Shown here in pieces: positions 28,365 to 36,027 of a stretch of DNA of 64,000 bases. A program made the translations under genes and the position numbers. Source of the stretch: Corynebacterium sphenisci DSM 44792 (GTDB lineage Bacteria > Actinomycetota > Actinomycetes > Mycobacteriales > Mycobacteriaceae); contig NZ_CP009248.1 in NCBI RefSeq assembly GCF_001941505.1, positions 1,612,001 to 1,676,000 on the forward strand, in the 5' to 3' direction. The notes under the pieces are model-generated. The model saw only the letters and a list, made by a program, of their open reading frames with translations, did no database searches and was not told the origin of the DNA. Each line of letters starts with the position of its first letter. Within the stretch, counting starts at the first letter, position 1.

Positions 28365-29452
28365 GACGCCACCCCCGCCCGGTCCGCGTTGCGGTCCAGC
28401 GCCCGGGTGAACTCCTCGAGCACGCGCCCGGCGGGACGACCGATGGACTCCAGGTCGCGCACCCACTCCCGGCGGGTGGGCTCCAGCAGCGCCTCCCACT
28501 TGGCCTGGTCCGGGGTGACGTCGACGAACTCGACCCCGGCGGCGGCCATCGCCGCATAGGACTCGTCCACGGAACGGTTGAGCTCCTCGCACACGCCCTG
28601 CTGGGCCTCATCGGCGAGTTCGCCGACGAGCTCGCGCTGGGCCTCGTCCAGGCCGCGCCAGGTGTCCTCGTTCATCACGTAGACGCTGGTGAAGGACCCC
28701 AGGTTGGCCCCCTTCGTGGAATGCCAGATGACCTCCTCCAGCCCGTAGGGCGTGATGGACACCGGGCTGGCCACGGTGCCCTCGACGGTGCCGCGGGTCA
28801 GCGCCTCGTAGAGGTCGCCGATCGGCATCGCCACCCCGGCCGCGCCGATGGCCTCGACGATCCGGTCCTGGGCGCCGCCGGTGGAGCGCTGCACGCTGCC
28901 GCGCAGATCCTCCGGTACCGCGATCTCGATATCCGCGGCCATCGCCTCGTAGGCGGGGATCACACCGACCCACAGCGGGTGCAGGCCCAACGGCCGGAAC
29001 TCCTCCTCGTAGAGCACCCCACCCTCACCGAGCAGCTCACGTAGCGCATAGCCGGCCTGGCAGGAGTCGGCGACCAGCCCGGGCAGATCGCCGACCGAGG
29101 ACAGCGGCATCTCCGAGGCGACGTACGAGGGCGAGACCACCGCGATGTCGGCGACCCCGGTGCGGGCCATGGTGGGCATGTCCCACTGCTTGCCGAGCTG
29201 CCCGGAGGCGTAGTACTCGACCTCCAAGCCGACCTCCCCGCCCCGGGCGCGGAGCCCCTCGACGAAGCCCTCGGTGCCGCCCCGGCCCATCGGATGGGTC
29301 AAGGAGAAGTTGTCCCCCATCACCAGCGTCCGCTCCCCGCGGGCCCCGGCGCCGGCCCCGCCCGCGCATCCGGCCAGCCCGAGTGCGGCGGCGGCGAGTG
29401 CCGCGGCCACCGCGCGCCGGGCCGATGCGCCCCCGCGCCTATCCCCGCCCAT
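28361..29452 (-). CDS. TRAP transporter substrate-binding lipoprotein (DctP type)
   Basis: Encodes 363 residues. The signal peptide RRAVAAALAAAALGLAGC ends in the lipobox LAGC, so the mature protein is a lipid-anchored receptor outside the membrane. The body follows DctP architecture: THPMGRGGTEGFVEGLRARG, GLEVEYYASGQLGKQWDMPT, and ALTRGTVEGTVASPVSI. The arginine usually contacting the carboxylate would be in the PEDLRGSVQR region. ATG at 29452 follows GAGGGGGGACGAC. Substrate is probably a carboxylic acid, from family knowledge and the CoA-linked genes nearby. Confidence 0.9.
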   Translation of the reverse strand: MGGDRRGGASARRAVAAALAAAALGLAGCAGGAGAGARGERTLVMGDNFSLTHPMGRGGTEGFVEGLRARGGEVGLEVEYYASGQLGKQWDMPTMARTGVADIAVVSPSYVASEMPLSSVGDLPGLVADSCQAGYALRELLGEGGVLYEEEFRPLGLHPLWVGVIPAYEAMAADIEIAVPEDLRGSVQRSTGGAQDRIVEAIGAAGVAMPIGDLYEALTRGTVEGTVASPVSITPYGLEEVIWHSTKGANLGSFTSVYVMNEDTWRGLDEAQRELVGELADEAQQGVCEELNRSVDESYAAMAAAGVEFVDVTPDQAKWEALLEPTRREWVRDLESIGRPAGRVLEEFTRALDRNADRAGVAS

Positions 29453-29533
29453 GTCGTCCCCCCTCGGCCATGGCCCCGCGCATTGCGGGGCCCCTGCTCC
29501 GTGGTTCCAGCACAGCACACCTCCAGCCATAGG

Positions 29534-29553
29534 CGCTACGCATATGCGTAGCG
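29534..29553. promoter_or_regulatory. 20-bp perfect palindrome upstream of dctP-type gene
   Basis: CGCTACGCATATGCGTAGCG is a perfect inverted repeat about 20-40 bp downstream of the predicted transcription start of the TRAP operon. It shares the heptamer GCGTAGC with the palindrome at 24735-24748, though the two half-sites are arranged in the opposite orientation. A CGTAGTG element at 29567-29573 is also shared with the other promoter (24692-24698). A dimeric regulator bound here would block elongation or initiation. Confidence 0.65.
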
Positions 29554-29579
29554 GATTACCCGATTCCGTAGTGTGATGC

Positions 29580-29607
29580 ATCTTACATTCTGATGGAAAA
29601 CTGTCAA
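29580..29607 (-). promoter_or_regulatory. strong sigma-A promoter of the TRAP operon
   Basis: Toward dctP, TTGACA (29602-29607) and TAAGAT (29580-29585) are separated by 16 nt, the closest match to the vegetative consensus I found in the window. The predicted start is near 29573, giving a leader of about 120 nt that contains the palindrome. A consensus promoter with a downstream operator fits a repressed, inducible operon. Confidence 0.7.
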
Positions 29608-29684
29608 GCTTTCTCCTGGAAAACCTTCCCCGGGCATGCCGAAACCACCCCCGCCCCCCCTCAAACCACCAGGTGGCGCGCCCC

Positions 29685-30338
29685 TCAGCGGCGGCGCAGC
29701 GGGGTCTCCACCATCCGCCGGCCGGCGTCGGTCGTCACCAGCTCCCCGTGGCTGAGCGCGGCCAGCGCCCCGTCGAGGCCGGCGAGATCCGCCGGGTCCA
29801 CCGCCACCAGGTGGCGCACCCGGGCGCCCCAGTCGGTGTCCACGATGTCGAAGCCGCGGGAGCGCAGCTCCGCCTCCACCCGGCCCGCCTCGGCGGCGCC
29901 GACCTCCACCGCGCGCAGCAGCCGCTCCCGGCGCACGTGCACCTCCACCTCGGCGAGCGTCTCGGCCACCGCATCGGAGTAGGCGCGCACCAGGCCCCCG
30001 GTGCCCAGCTTCACCCCGCCGAAGTAGCGGGTGACCACCGCGGCGATGTCGGTCATCCCGGACCCGGCGAGCACGTCCAGCATCGGCCTGCCGGCGGTGC
30101 CGGAGGGCTCCCCGTCATCGCTGGAGCGCGCCACCCGGTTCGCGCCCGGGACCTCGTGCAGGTAGGCGCTGCAGTGGTGCCGGGCGTCGGGATACTCGGC
30201 GCGGGCGGCGTCGATGAGCTCCCGGGCGGCGTCGCCGTCGTCGGCGCGGCCCACCCAGGTGAGGAACCGGGAGCGGCGCACCTCCAGCTCCCCGACGGCC
30301 AGGGTGCCGCGGGCGGGCACCAGCAGATCAGCGGACAT
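29685..30338 (-). CDS. YigZ/IMPACT family protein
   Basis: Encodes 217 residues. The N-terminal UPF0029 domain shows EVRRSRFLTWVGRADDGD, ARHHCSAYLHEVPG, RSSDDGEPSGTAGRPMLDVL and VVTRYFGGVKLGTGGLVRAY, all diagnostic; the C-terminal half is the ferredoxin-like DUF1949-type domain. Bacterial members have been linked to translation or peptidase regulation but the biochemical role is not settled. GATGAT at 30345-30350 ends 6 nt before the ATG, indicating a leaderless message. It is divergent from treZ, 46 bp away. Confidence 0.92.
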   Translation of the reverse strand: MSADLLVPARGTLAVGELEVRRSRFLTWVGRADDGDAARELIDAARAEYPDARHHCSAYLHEVPGANRVARSSDDGEPSGTAGRPMLDVLAGSGMTDIAAVVTRYFGGVKLGTGGLVRAYSDAVAETLAEVEVHVRRERLLRAVEVGAAEAGRVEAELRSRGFDIVDTDWGARVRHLVAVDPADLAGLDGALAALSHGELVTTDAGRRMVETPLRRR

Positions 30339-30384
30339 GGCCCCATCATCCCCCATCGCCCGGGCACCCCCTACCATCGCCGGT

Positions 30385-32211
30385 ATGTGCACTTACCGCG
30401 TCTGGGCCCCGTACGCCGCCGAGGTCGAGCTGCTGCTCGGCGATCCCGACTCCCCGGAGCGGGTGCCGATGGCCGCCGCCGGCGGCGGCTGGTTCGACTC
30501 CGGCCGGGAGATGACCCCGGGGGCGCGCTACGCCTTCCGGCTGCGCGCCATCGCCGGCCACGGCGCCGCCGAGGGCGATGGCCCGGACCACCCCGGCGAG
30601 TGGACCGCCCCGCTGCCGGACCCGCGCTCCCAGGCGCAGCCGGACGGCCCGCACGGCTTCTCCCAGGTCGTCGACCACGCCGCCCACGACTGGGCGGACG
30701 GGGCCTGGACCGGGCGGATCCTGCCCGGCGGGCTGCTCTACGAGATGCACGTGGGCACCTTCAGCGGATCCGGGGACTTCGCCGGGGTGGCCGAGCACCT
30801 GGACCACCTGGTGGAGCTGGGCGTGACCCATCTGGAGCTGATGCCGGTGCAGCCCTTCGGCGGGGACCGCAACTGGGGCTACGACGGGGTGTGCTGGCAT
30901 GCGGTGCACGCCGGCTACGGCGGCCCGGAGGGGCTGAAGCGCCTGGTGGAGGCCTGCCACGCCCGCGGGATCGCGGTGGTGCTCGACGTGGTGTTCAACC
31001 ACTTCGGCCCGGACGGCAACTACGTGGGCTTCTTCGGCCCCTACACCTCCGGCGGGAACACCGGCTGGGGCGAGGTGGTCAACCTCACCGGGCCCGACTC
31101 CGACGAGGTGCGCGCCTACATCCTCGACGCGGTGCGCCAGTGGTTCGTGGACTACCACGTCGACGGGCTGCGCCTGGACGCGGTGCACGCCCTGCATGAC
31201 GAGGGCGCCTTCCACATCCTGGAGCAGATGCAGGTGCTCGCCGAGCGGATCTCCGCGCAGACCGGGGTGCCGCGCAGCCTCATCGCCGAATCCGACCAGA
31301 ACGATCCGCGGCTCACCCGGGCCCGCGCCGCCGGCGGCTACGGTCTGGCCGCCCAGTGGGACGATGACGTGCACCATGCGCTGCACACCCTGGTCTCCGG
31401 GGAGGACCACGCCTACTACGCCGACTTCGGCACCGTGGAGGTCCTCGCGGAGACCCTCGGCCGGGCCTTCCACCACGCCGGCCGGTTCTCCACCTTCCGG
31501 GGCCGCCGGCACGGCCGGCCCCTGGATCTGGCCACCACCCCGCTGTCCGCCTTCGTCACCTACACCACCACCCACGACCAGACCGGCAACCGGGCGATCG
31601 GCGACCGGCCCTCGATGAACCTCAGCCCGGCCCGGCAGGCGCTGAAGGCCGCGGTGGTCGCCTGCGCCCCCTTCACCCCGATGCTCTTCCAGGGCGAGGA
31701 GTGGGGCGCGTCCACCCCCTTCGCCTTCTTCTGCTCGCATGAGTCGGAGCTGCTGCAGCGACTCACCCGGGAGGGCCGGATGCGCGAGTTCGCCCGCTCC
31801 GGCTGGGATCCCGAGGAGGTCGCCGATCCGGCGGACCCGGGGACCTTCGCCGCCTCCCGGCTGGACTGGGCGGAGCGGGCCGAGCAGCCGCACGCCCGGC
31901 TGCTGGCCGCCTACCGGGAGCTGTTCGCGCTGCGCCGGGCCCGGCCCGCGCTCACCGATCCCTGGGCGGCCTCGGTGGCCACCACCGTGGACCCGGCCGG
32001 GCGCTGGCTGCTGCTGGAGCGGGCCACCGACCCGGATCTCGCCGAAGCGGACCGGGTGCTGCTGGCGGCGAACTTCTCCGATGGGCCGGTCACCGTCGAC
32101 CTGCCGGCCGGCGCGCCGGCGGGGCTGCTGCACACCTTCGCCGACGCCGCCGCCGAACCCGGCGAGGGTTCGGTGCGGCTGCCGGCCTGGGGCTACGCCG
32201 TGCTCGGCTGA
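30385..32211 (+). CDS. treZ: malto-oligosyltrehalose trehalohydrolase
   Basis: TreZ hydrolyses maltooligosyl trehalose from TreY to release trehalose. The N-terminal CBM48-like domain (TYRVWAPYAAEVELLLGD) leads into the GH13 barrel: LPGGLLYEMHVGTFSGSGDF, GDRNWGYDGV, VVFNHFGPDGNYVG, nucleophile in DGLRLDAVHAL (about residue 265), acid in LIAESDQNDPR, and TTTHDQTGNR. The LFQGEEWGAS segment is also typical. Length 608 aa is normal. TACCAT (30372-30377) ends 7 nt before the ATG, so it is probably leaderless. TreY is encoded 12 kb upstream. Confidence 0.96.
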   Translation: MCTYRVWAPYAAEVELLLGDPDSPERVPMAAAGGGWFDSGREMTPGARYAFRLRAIAGHGAAEGDGPDHPGEWTAPLPDPRSQAQPDGPHGFSQVVDHAAHDWADGAWTGRILPGGLLYEMHVGTFSGSGDFAGVAEHLDHLVELGVTHLELMPVQPFGGDRNWGYDGVCWHAVHAGYGGPEGLKRLVEACHARGIAVVLDVVFNHFGPDGNYVGFFGPYTSGGNTGWGEVVNLTGPDSDEVRAYILDAVRQWFVDYHVDGLRLDAVHALHDEGAFHILEQMQVLAERISAQTGVPRSLIAESDQNDPRLTRARAAGGYGLAAQWDDDVHHALHTLVSGEDHAYYADFGTVEVLAETLGRAFHHAGRFSTFRGRRHGRPLDLATTPLSAFVTYTTTHDQTGNRAIGDRPSMNLSPARQALKAAVVACAPFTPMLFQGEEWGASTPFAFFCSHESELLQRLTREGRMREFARSGWDPEEVADPADPGTFAASRLDWAERAEQPHARLLAAYRELFALRRARPALTDPWAASVATTVDPAGRWLLLERATDPDLAEADRVLLAANFSDGPVTVDLPAGAPAGLLHTFADAAAEPGEGSVRLPAWGYAVLG

Positions 32212-32228
32212 GCCATCCCGCGCGGCGC

Positions 32229-32268
32229 ACGGCCCCGCCGGCCCGGATCCCCGGGCGGGCGGGGCCGT
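32229..32268. terminator. bidirectional hairpin between treZ and the 1219-aa gene
   Basis: An 18-bp stem with one mismatch (32229-32246 with 32251-32268) and an ATCC loop lies between the convergent stop codons of treZ and the large unknown gene. No T-tract is present, as usual in this GC-rich DNA. Confidence 0.7.
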
Positions 32269-32285
32269 CGCCGCCCCGGCCGGGC

Positions 32286-35200
32286 TCAGCCGGCGGCGTG
32301 CGCGGCCACCGCGTGGGCGGCCATCGCATCGGCGATCAGGATGTCGCCCATCACCAGGGTGGGCACCAGATCCGCCAGCCGCGCCCACTGCGGCAGCAGC
32401 TCGCGCACCGGGGACTCGTCGAGCCGGTCCAGGCCCGCGGCCGTGCGGCGGGCATTGTCCCGGGCCAGGGCCCGGGCGGCCACCGCGATGAGCAGCGAGG
32501 TGCCCGGCACCAGGGTCCAGTGCAGCCCCGGGTCCCCGGCGTCGATCCCGTCGAGCTTGTGGAAGCGCACGTTGACCGCCTTGCGCAGCCGCGGGGAGAC
32601 CTTGGACATCTGCTGGAACAGCGCCCGGGAGGATTTCGCCAGCTCCACCATCAGCCCGGAGTCGAGGATCTCGGCGCGGCGGGTGACCACCTCGTGGATG
32701 GCGGTGAACCGGGCGTCATCGTCGGTGAGCGGGCCGGGCACCATCCGGTGCCGGTCGAAGACCTGCGCCAGGATCGCCTCGGCCTGGGCCGGCGGCAGCG
32801 CGGCGATCTGCACCGAGGTGGAGTCGATCTTCGCCGCCTCCACGGTGGGGTCCTGCCCGGTGGCCAGGGCCTCCAGGGCGGCCGGGCCGGCGGTGGCGCG
32901 CAGGAAGCCCCGCTGCGCCGCGGCGGCGTCGGCGTCCCCGGCGGCCTCGGCGGCGGTGACGTCGGCGAGGGCGGCGAGGGCCCCCAGCCAGGGCACCCGG
33001 CGCCGGCCCGGGGTCTCGGCGCGGCGGGTGAAGTCGCCGAGCACCACCCCGGAGGAGATGAGCAGCCCCGGCTGGTCGGCCAGCCGGATGGACGCCGCGT
33101 TCAGCGCCGCCAGCCCGCGGCGGGCGTCCGCGGCGAGCAGGCCGCGGACCCGGTCCGCGCCGGGGGCGCCCGGGGCGGTGGCCAGGGCCCCGGCCCGGCC
33201 GGTGCGCCAGGCGGCGAGCAGCGACCACAGCCGCACCAGATCCGCCTGGTCGGCGGGCCCCGCCGCCGCGTCCGCGGCATCGGCGTCCGCGGCATCCGCC
33301 GTCTCGGCGTCGACCAGCGCCCGGGCCTCCGGGGAGGGCCAGCGCGGGGCGCGCTCCTCCGGGGTGCCCCACACCACCTGGGCGACCACCGGGGAGTCGC
33401 CGCGCATCGGCTCCGGCAGCGCCACCGCACCGTCCTCGGGCAGCGCCACCGCCGCCGGGGCCAGCCAGGGCCGGGCCGCCGACCAGGCGTGCACGCTCAG
33501 CGCGGCGCCCGCGGCCTGGCCGGCCCGGCGCACGGTGAGCACCCCGCCGGCGAGCCCGGCCTCGGCCACCGGGTCCGCGGCGGCGGCCTCCACCAGGGGC
33601 ACCGAGAGCCGGCGCCGGCCGGCCGAGCGGGTCCACTCCAGGGAGACGGTGACCTCCGCCAGGCCCGCGACCTTCTCGGCCCAGCCGCCGAGCCGGCCCA
33701 CCGCCTCATCGCCGCGGCGGGTCATCGGCACCCGGCACACCTCCCCCTCCGGGCCGCGCACCGACAGATGCGCATGGCGCAGCTCCCCGGGGGCGTGCAC
33801 CTCAAACTCCCCGGCCGCGTCCACCCGGCCCGGCCGGGTGCGCAGGGTGCGGGTGCGCACCGCGGCGGCCTCGTCGAGCAGCGGCACCCGGAAGGACAGC
33901 ACCCCGGGGGTGACCCGCAGGGCCAGCTCCGCGCCCTCGGCGGTGGCCACGGTGATCTCCCCGGAGGTCTCCGCCGCGCCGAGGCGCAGCACCGCGGGCT
34001 CCGCCGCCAGGGGCTTGTCCCCGGGGCTGAGCCGCACCTCCGCCGGGGAGAGCCCCCCGTCGGCGGGGATCCGGAACCCGTCGCCGCCGCCGCGCGGGGC
34101 GATGTCCAGCTGCGCGCCCTCGGCCACGGCGAAATGGGCCTGGAAGCCCATCCCCCGCGGGTTGGTCAACCGCACCACGAATTCGCCGACCCAGGGGTAG
34201 TCGTCGTCGGTGAGGATCTCCACCTCCCCGCCGGCGGCGGGCACCTCCAGCTCGTACTCCATGGTCAGCTCCTCGGCGAAGACGCCGTAGCCGCCGAATT
34301 CGGCCAGCTGCACCCGCCAGGACTCGTCCCGGCCGGAGAGGGTGGGCGGGAACACCGCCACCGGACCGCCGGCGTGCACCGGGGTGCCGTGCGCGGTCAC
34401 CGCCCCGTCCAGGCGGGCGTGCGGGGTGGTCAGCCGCGGCCGGCGCCGCGGGGAAGCCGAGCGCACCGCCCCGGTCACCCCGGGCCGGCGCACCTGCACC
34501 GCGGTGACCTCCCGCAGGTCCGCCACCGCCACCTGCCACAGCGGCCACCGGGCCGGCCGGGGGTCGGTGAGCAGCGGCACCGGCTCCCCGGTGACCGGGT
34601 CCACCAGGGTGGCGTCATCGGGGTAGATGACGTGCACGGACTCGGAGTGCAGGGACACCTTGCCGGTGACCGCCTGCCCGTCCGCGCCGAAGATCAGCAC
34701 CGGATCCTCGGTGTCCACCGCGGGCAGCCGCCAGGCCCGGTCCTCGCCGAGCTCCACCAGCACCTCGCGCACCGGCTCGTCGACGGCGACCACCGGCCGG
34801 GCGGCGCCCTCGGCCAGGGCCACCGCCTCGGCGACGGCGACCTGGCCGCCGCAGGTCACCCGCCAGGAGCGCCGCCCGGGGTTGGCGGGGGTGGGCAGCT
34901 GCACGCCCACGGTGGCGGTGAACTCGTCGAAGAACAGCTGCGGGCGGCCGGTGGTCGCCGAGATGCCGACCGCCTGGCGGCGGTGCGCGGTGCCCGCCGG
35001 GCGGGCCCGCAGCTCCTCCCGGGCGGATTCGGCCAGCGGCTCGGGCAGGCCCACCGCGGCGGCGTCCAGGTCCTCCCGGGACTCCCAGTTCAGCGGGTCC
35101 GCGGCGGTGGCCAGCAGAAAGCCCAGGGTGGCGGAGACCAGTTCCGCGGCCCGCGCCGGGGCGGAGGAGGCGAGCACCCGCAGCGGCCGCGGGGACTCCC

Positions 35201-35945
35201 CGTCGGCGTCCGCGGCGAAGCCGGCGACCAGGTCGCCGACCCGGTCCCGCACCCCGTGCAGGGCGGCGACGATGTCGGCGGGGCTGCGCGGCCCCGCCGG
35301 ATCGGCCTCGGCCAGCCCCGCCGCGGCCTCGATCCGCTCGATGATGAGCGGCATCACCGAGCGCTGCACCCCGGCGTGCAGCATCGCCAGCCGGGCGGAG
35401 TCCTCCCGGCCGCCGCGGGCGGCGCGGGCGCCGTCCAGTTCCGCGACGTCGGCCAGGCCGAGCCCGGCGAGCAGCCCGGGCAGCGCCGCGGCGACCGCGT
35501 CCACCAGCCCGGCCACCGCCGGGTCCGCCGGGTCCAGGCCGAGCCCGGCCGGCCAGTCCGCCCACAGGTCCGCGGTGGCCGCCACCCGGGTGGCCCGGCC
35601 GGCCAGGGAGGCCACCAGCACCGCGGGATTGGCCAGGGCCGCCTCGGCGGCGTCGCCGGGCACCCCGGCGACCCCGGCGAGCACCCGGGTGAGCAGGGCG
35701 CCGAGGAAGGCGTCGATCCGCTCCACCTCGTCCATGCGCACCCCGGCCCAGGCCAGCAGCGGCTCCGGCGCCGGCGGCGCCGCGGCGGCCCCCTCCGCCC
35801 CGGCGGGGGCGGCGGGGTCGGCGGCGCCGGATCCGGGGTCGAGGACCCGGAGCCGCTCCCGCAGCTCCGCCTCGGTGGCGGCCAACCAGGCGGCCAGGGG
35901 CAGCGCCCCGGCGGCATCGACGGGGGAATCTCCGGCGGCGGGCAT
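32286..35945 (-). CDS. large protein of unknown function, 1219 aa
   Basis: I do not recognise this family. Three regions are visible. Residues 1 to about 340 are Ala-rich helices (EAELRERLRVLDPG; MDEVERIDAFLGALLTRVLA). About 345-870 is beta-rich with many short strands and turns, for example FFDEFTATVGVQLPTPANPG, VSLHSESVHVIYPDDATLVD, WRVQLAEFGGYGVFAEEL and PWVGEFVVRLTNPRGMGFQ, suggesting several Ig-like modules. An Asp/Ala-rich linker (about 885-905) leads to a helical C-terminus with a basic patch (MSKVSPRLRKAVNVRFHKLD). No signal peptide, ATPase, nuclease or membrane motif is seen. The frame is unbroken over 3.6 kb. Start ATG is the first available after the promoter region; an SD is not clear. 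Confidence 0.8.
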   Translation of the reverse strand: MPAAGDSPVDAAGALPLAAWLAATEAELRERLRVLDPGSGAADPAAPAGAEGAAAAPPAPEPLLAWAGVRMDEVERIDAFLGALLTRVLAGVAGVPGDAAEAALANPAVLVASLAGRATRVAATADLWADWPAGLGLDPADPAVAGLVDAVAAALPGLLAGLGLADVAELDGARAARGGREDSARLAMLHAGVQRSVMPLIIERIEAAAGLAEADPAGPRSPADIVAALHGVRDRVGDLVAGFAADADGESPRPLRVLASSAPARAAELVSATLGFLLATAADPLNWESREDLDAAAVGLPEPLAESAREELRARPAGTAHRRQAVGISATTGRPQLFFDEFTATVGVQLPTPANPGRRSWRVTCGGQVAVAEAVALAEGAARPVVAVDEPVREVLVELGEDRAWRLPAVDTEDPVLIFGADGQAVTGKVSLHSESVHVIYPDDATLVDPVTGEPVPLLTDPRPARWPLWQVAVADLREVTAVQVRRPGVTGAVRSASPRRRPRLTTPHARLDGAVTAHGTPVHAGGPVAVFPPTLSGRDESWRVQLAEFGGYGVFAEELTMEYELEVPAAGGEVEILTDDDYPWVGEFVVRLTNPRGMGFQAHFAVAEGAQLDIAPRGGGDGFRIPADGGLSPAEVRLSPGDKPLAAEPAVLRLGAAETSGEITVATAEGAELALRVTPGVLSFRVPLLDEAAAVRTRTLRTRPGRVDAAGEFEVHAPGELRHAHLSVRGPEGEVCRVPMTRRGDEAVGRLGGWAEKVAGLAEVTVSLEWTRSAGRRRLSVPLVEAAAADPVAEAGLAGGVLTVRRAGQAAGAALSVHAWSAARPWLAPAAVALPEDGAVALPEPMRGDSPVVAQVVWGTPEERAPRWPSPEARALVDAETADAADADAADAAAGPADQADLVRLWSLLAAWRTGRAGALATAPGAPGADRVRGLLAADARRGLAALNAASIRLADQPGLLISSGVVLGDFTRRAETPGRRRVPWLGALAALADVTAAEAAGDADAAAAQRGFLRATAGPAALEALATGQDPTVEAAKIDSTSVQIAALPPAQAEAILAQVFDRHRMVPGPLTDDDARFTAIHEVVTRRAEILDSGLMVELAKSSRALFQQMSKVSPRLRKAVNVRFHKLDGIDAGDPGLHWTLVPGTSLLIAVAARALARDNARRTAAGLDRLDESPVRELLPQWARLADLVPTLVMGDILIADAMAAHAVAAHAAG

Positions 35946-36027
35946 TATGGCTCGAGGGCTCCTTCGCTCGGGGCTCGCGCCGGGGCCTCCCCCGGCAGGT
36001 CAACCGCCTCAGCATATCCGCGCCCGG

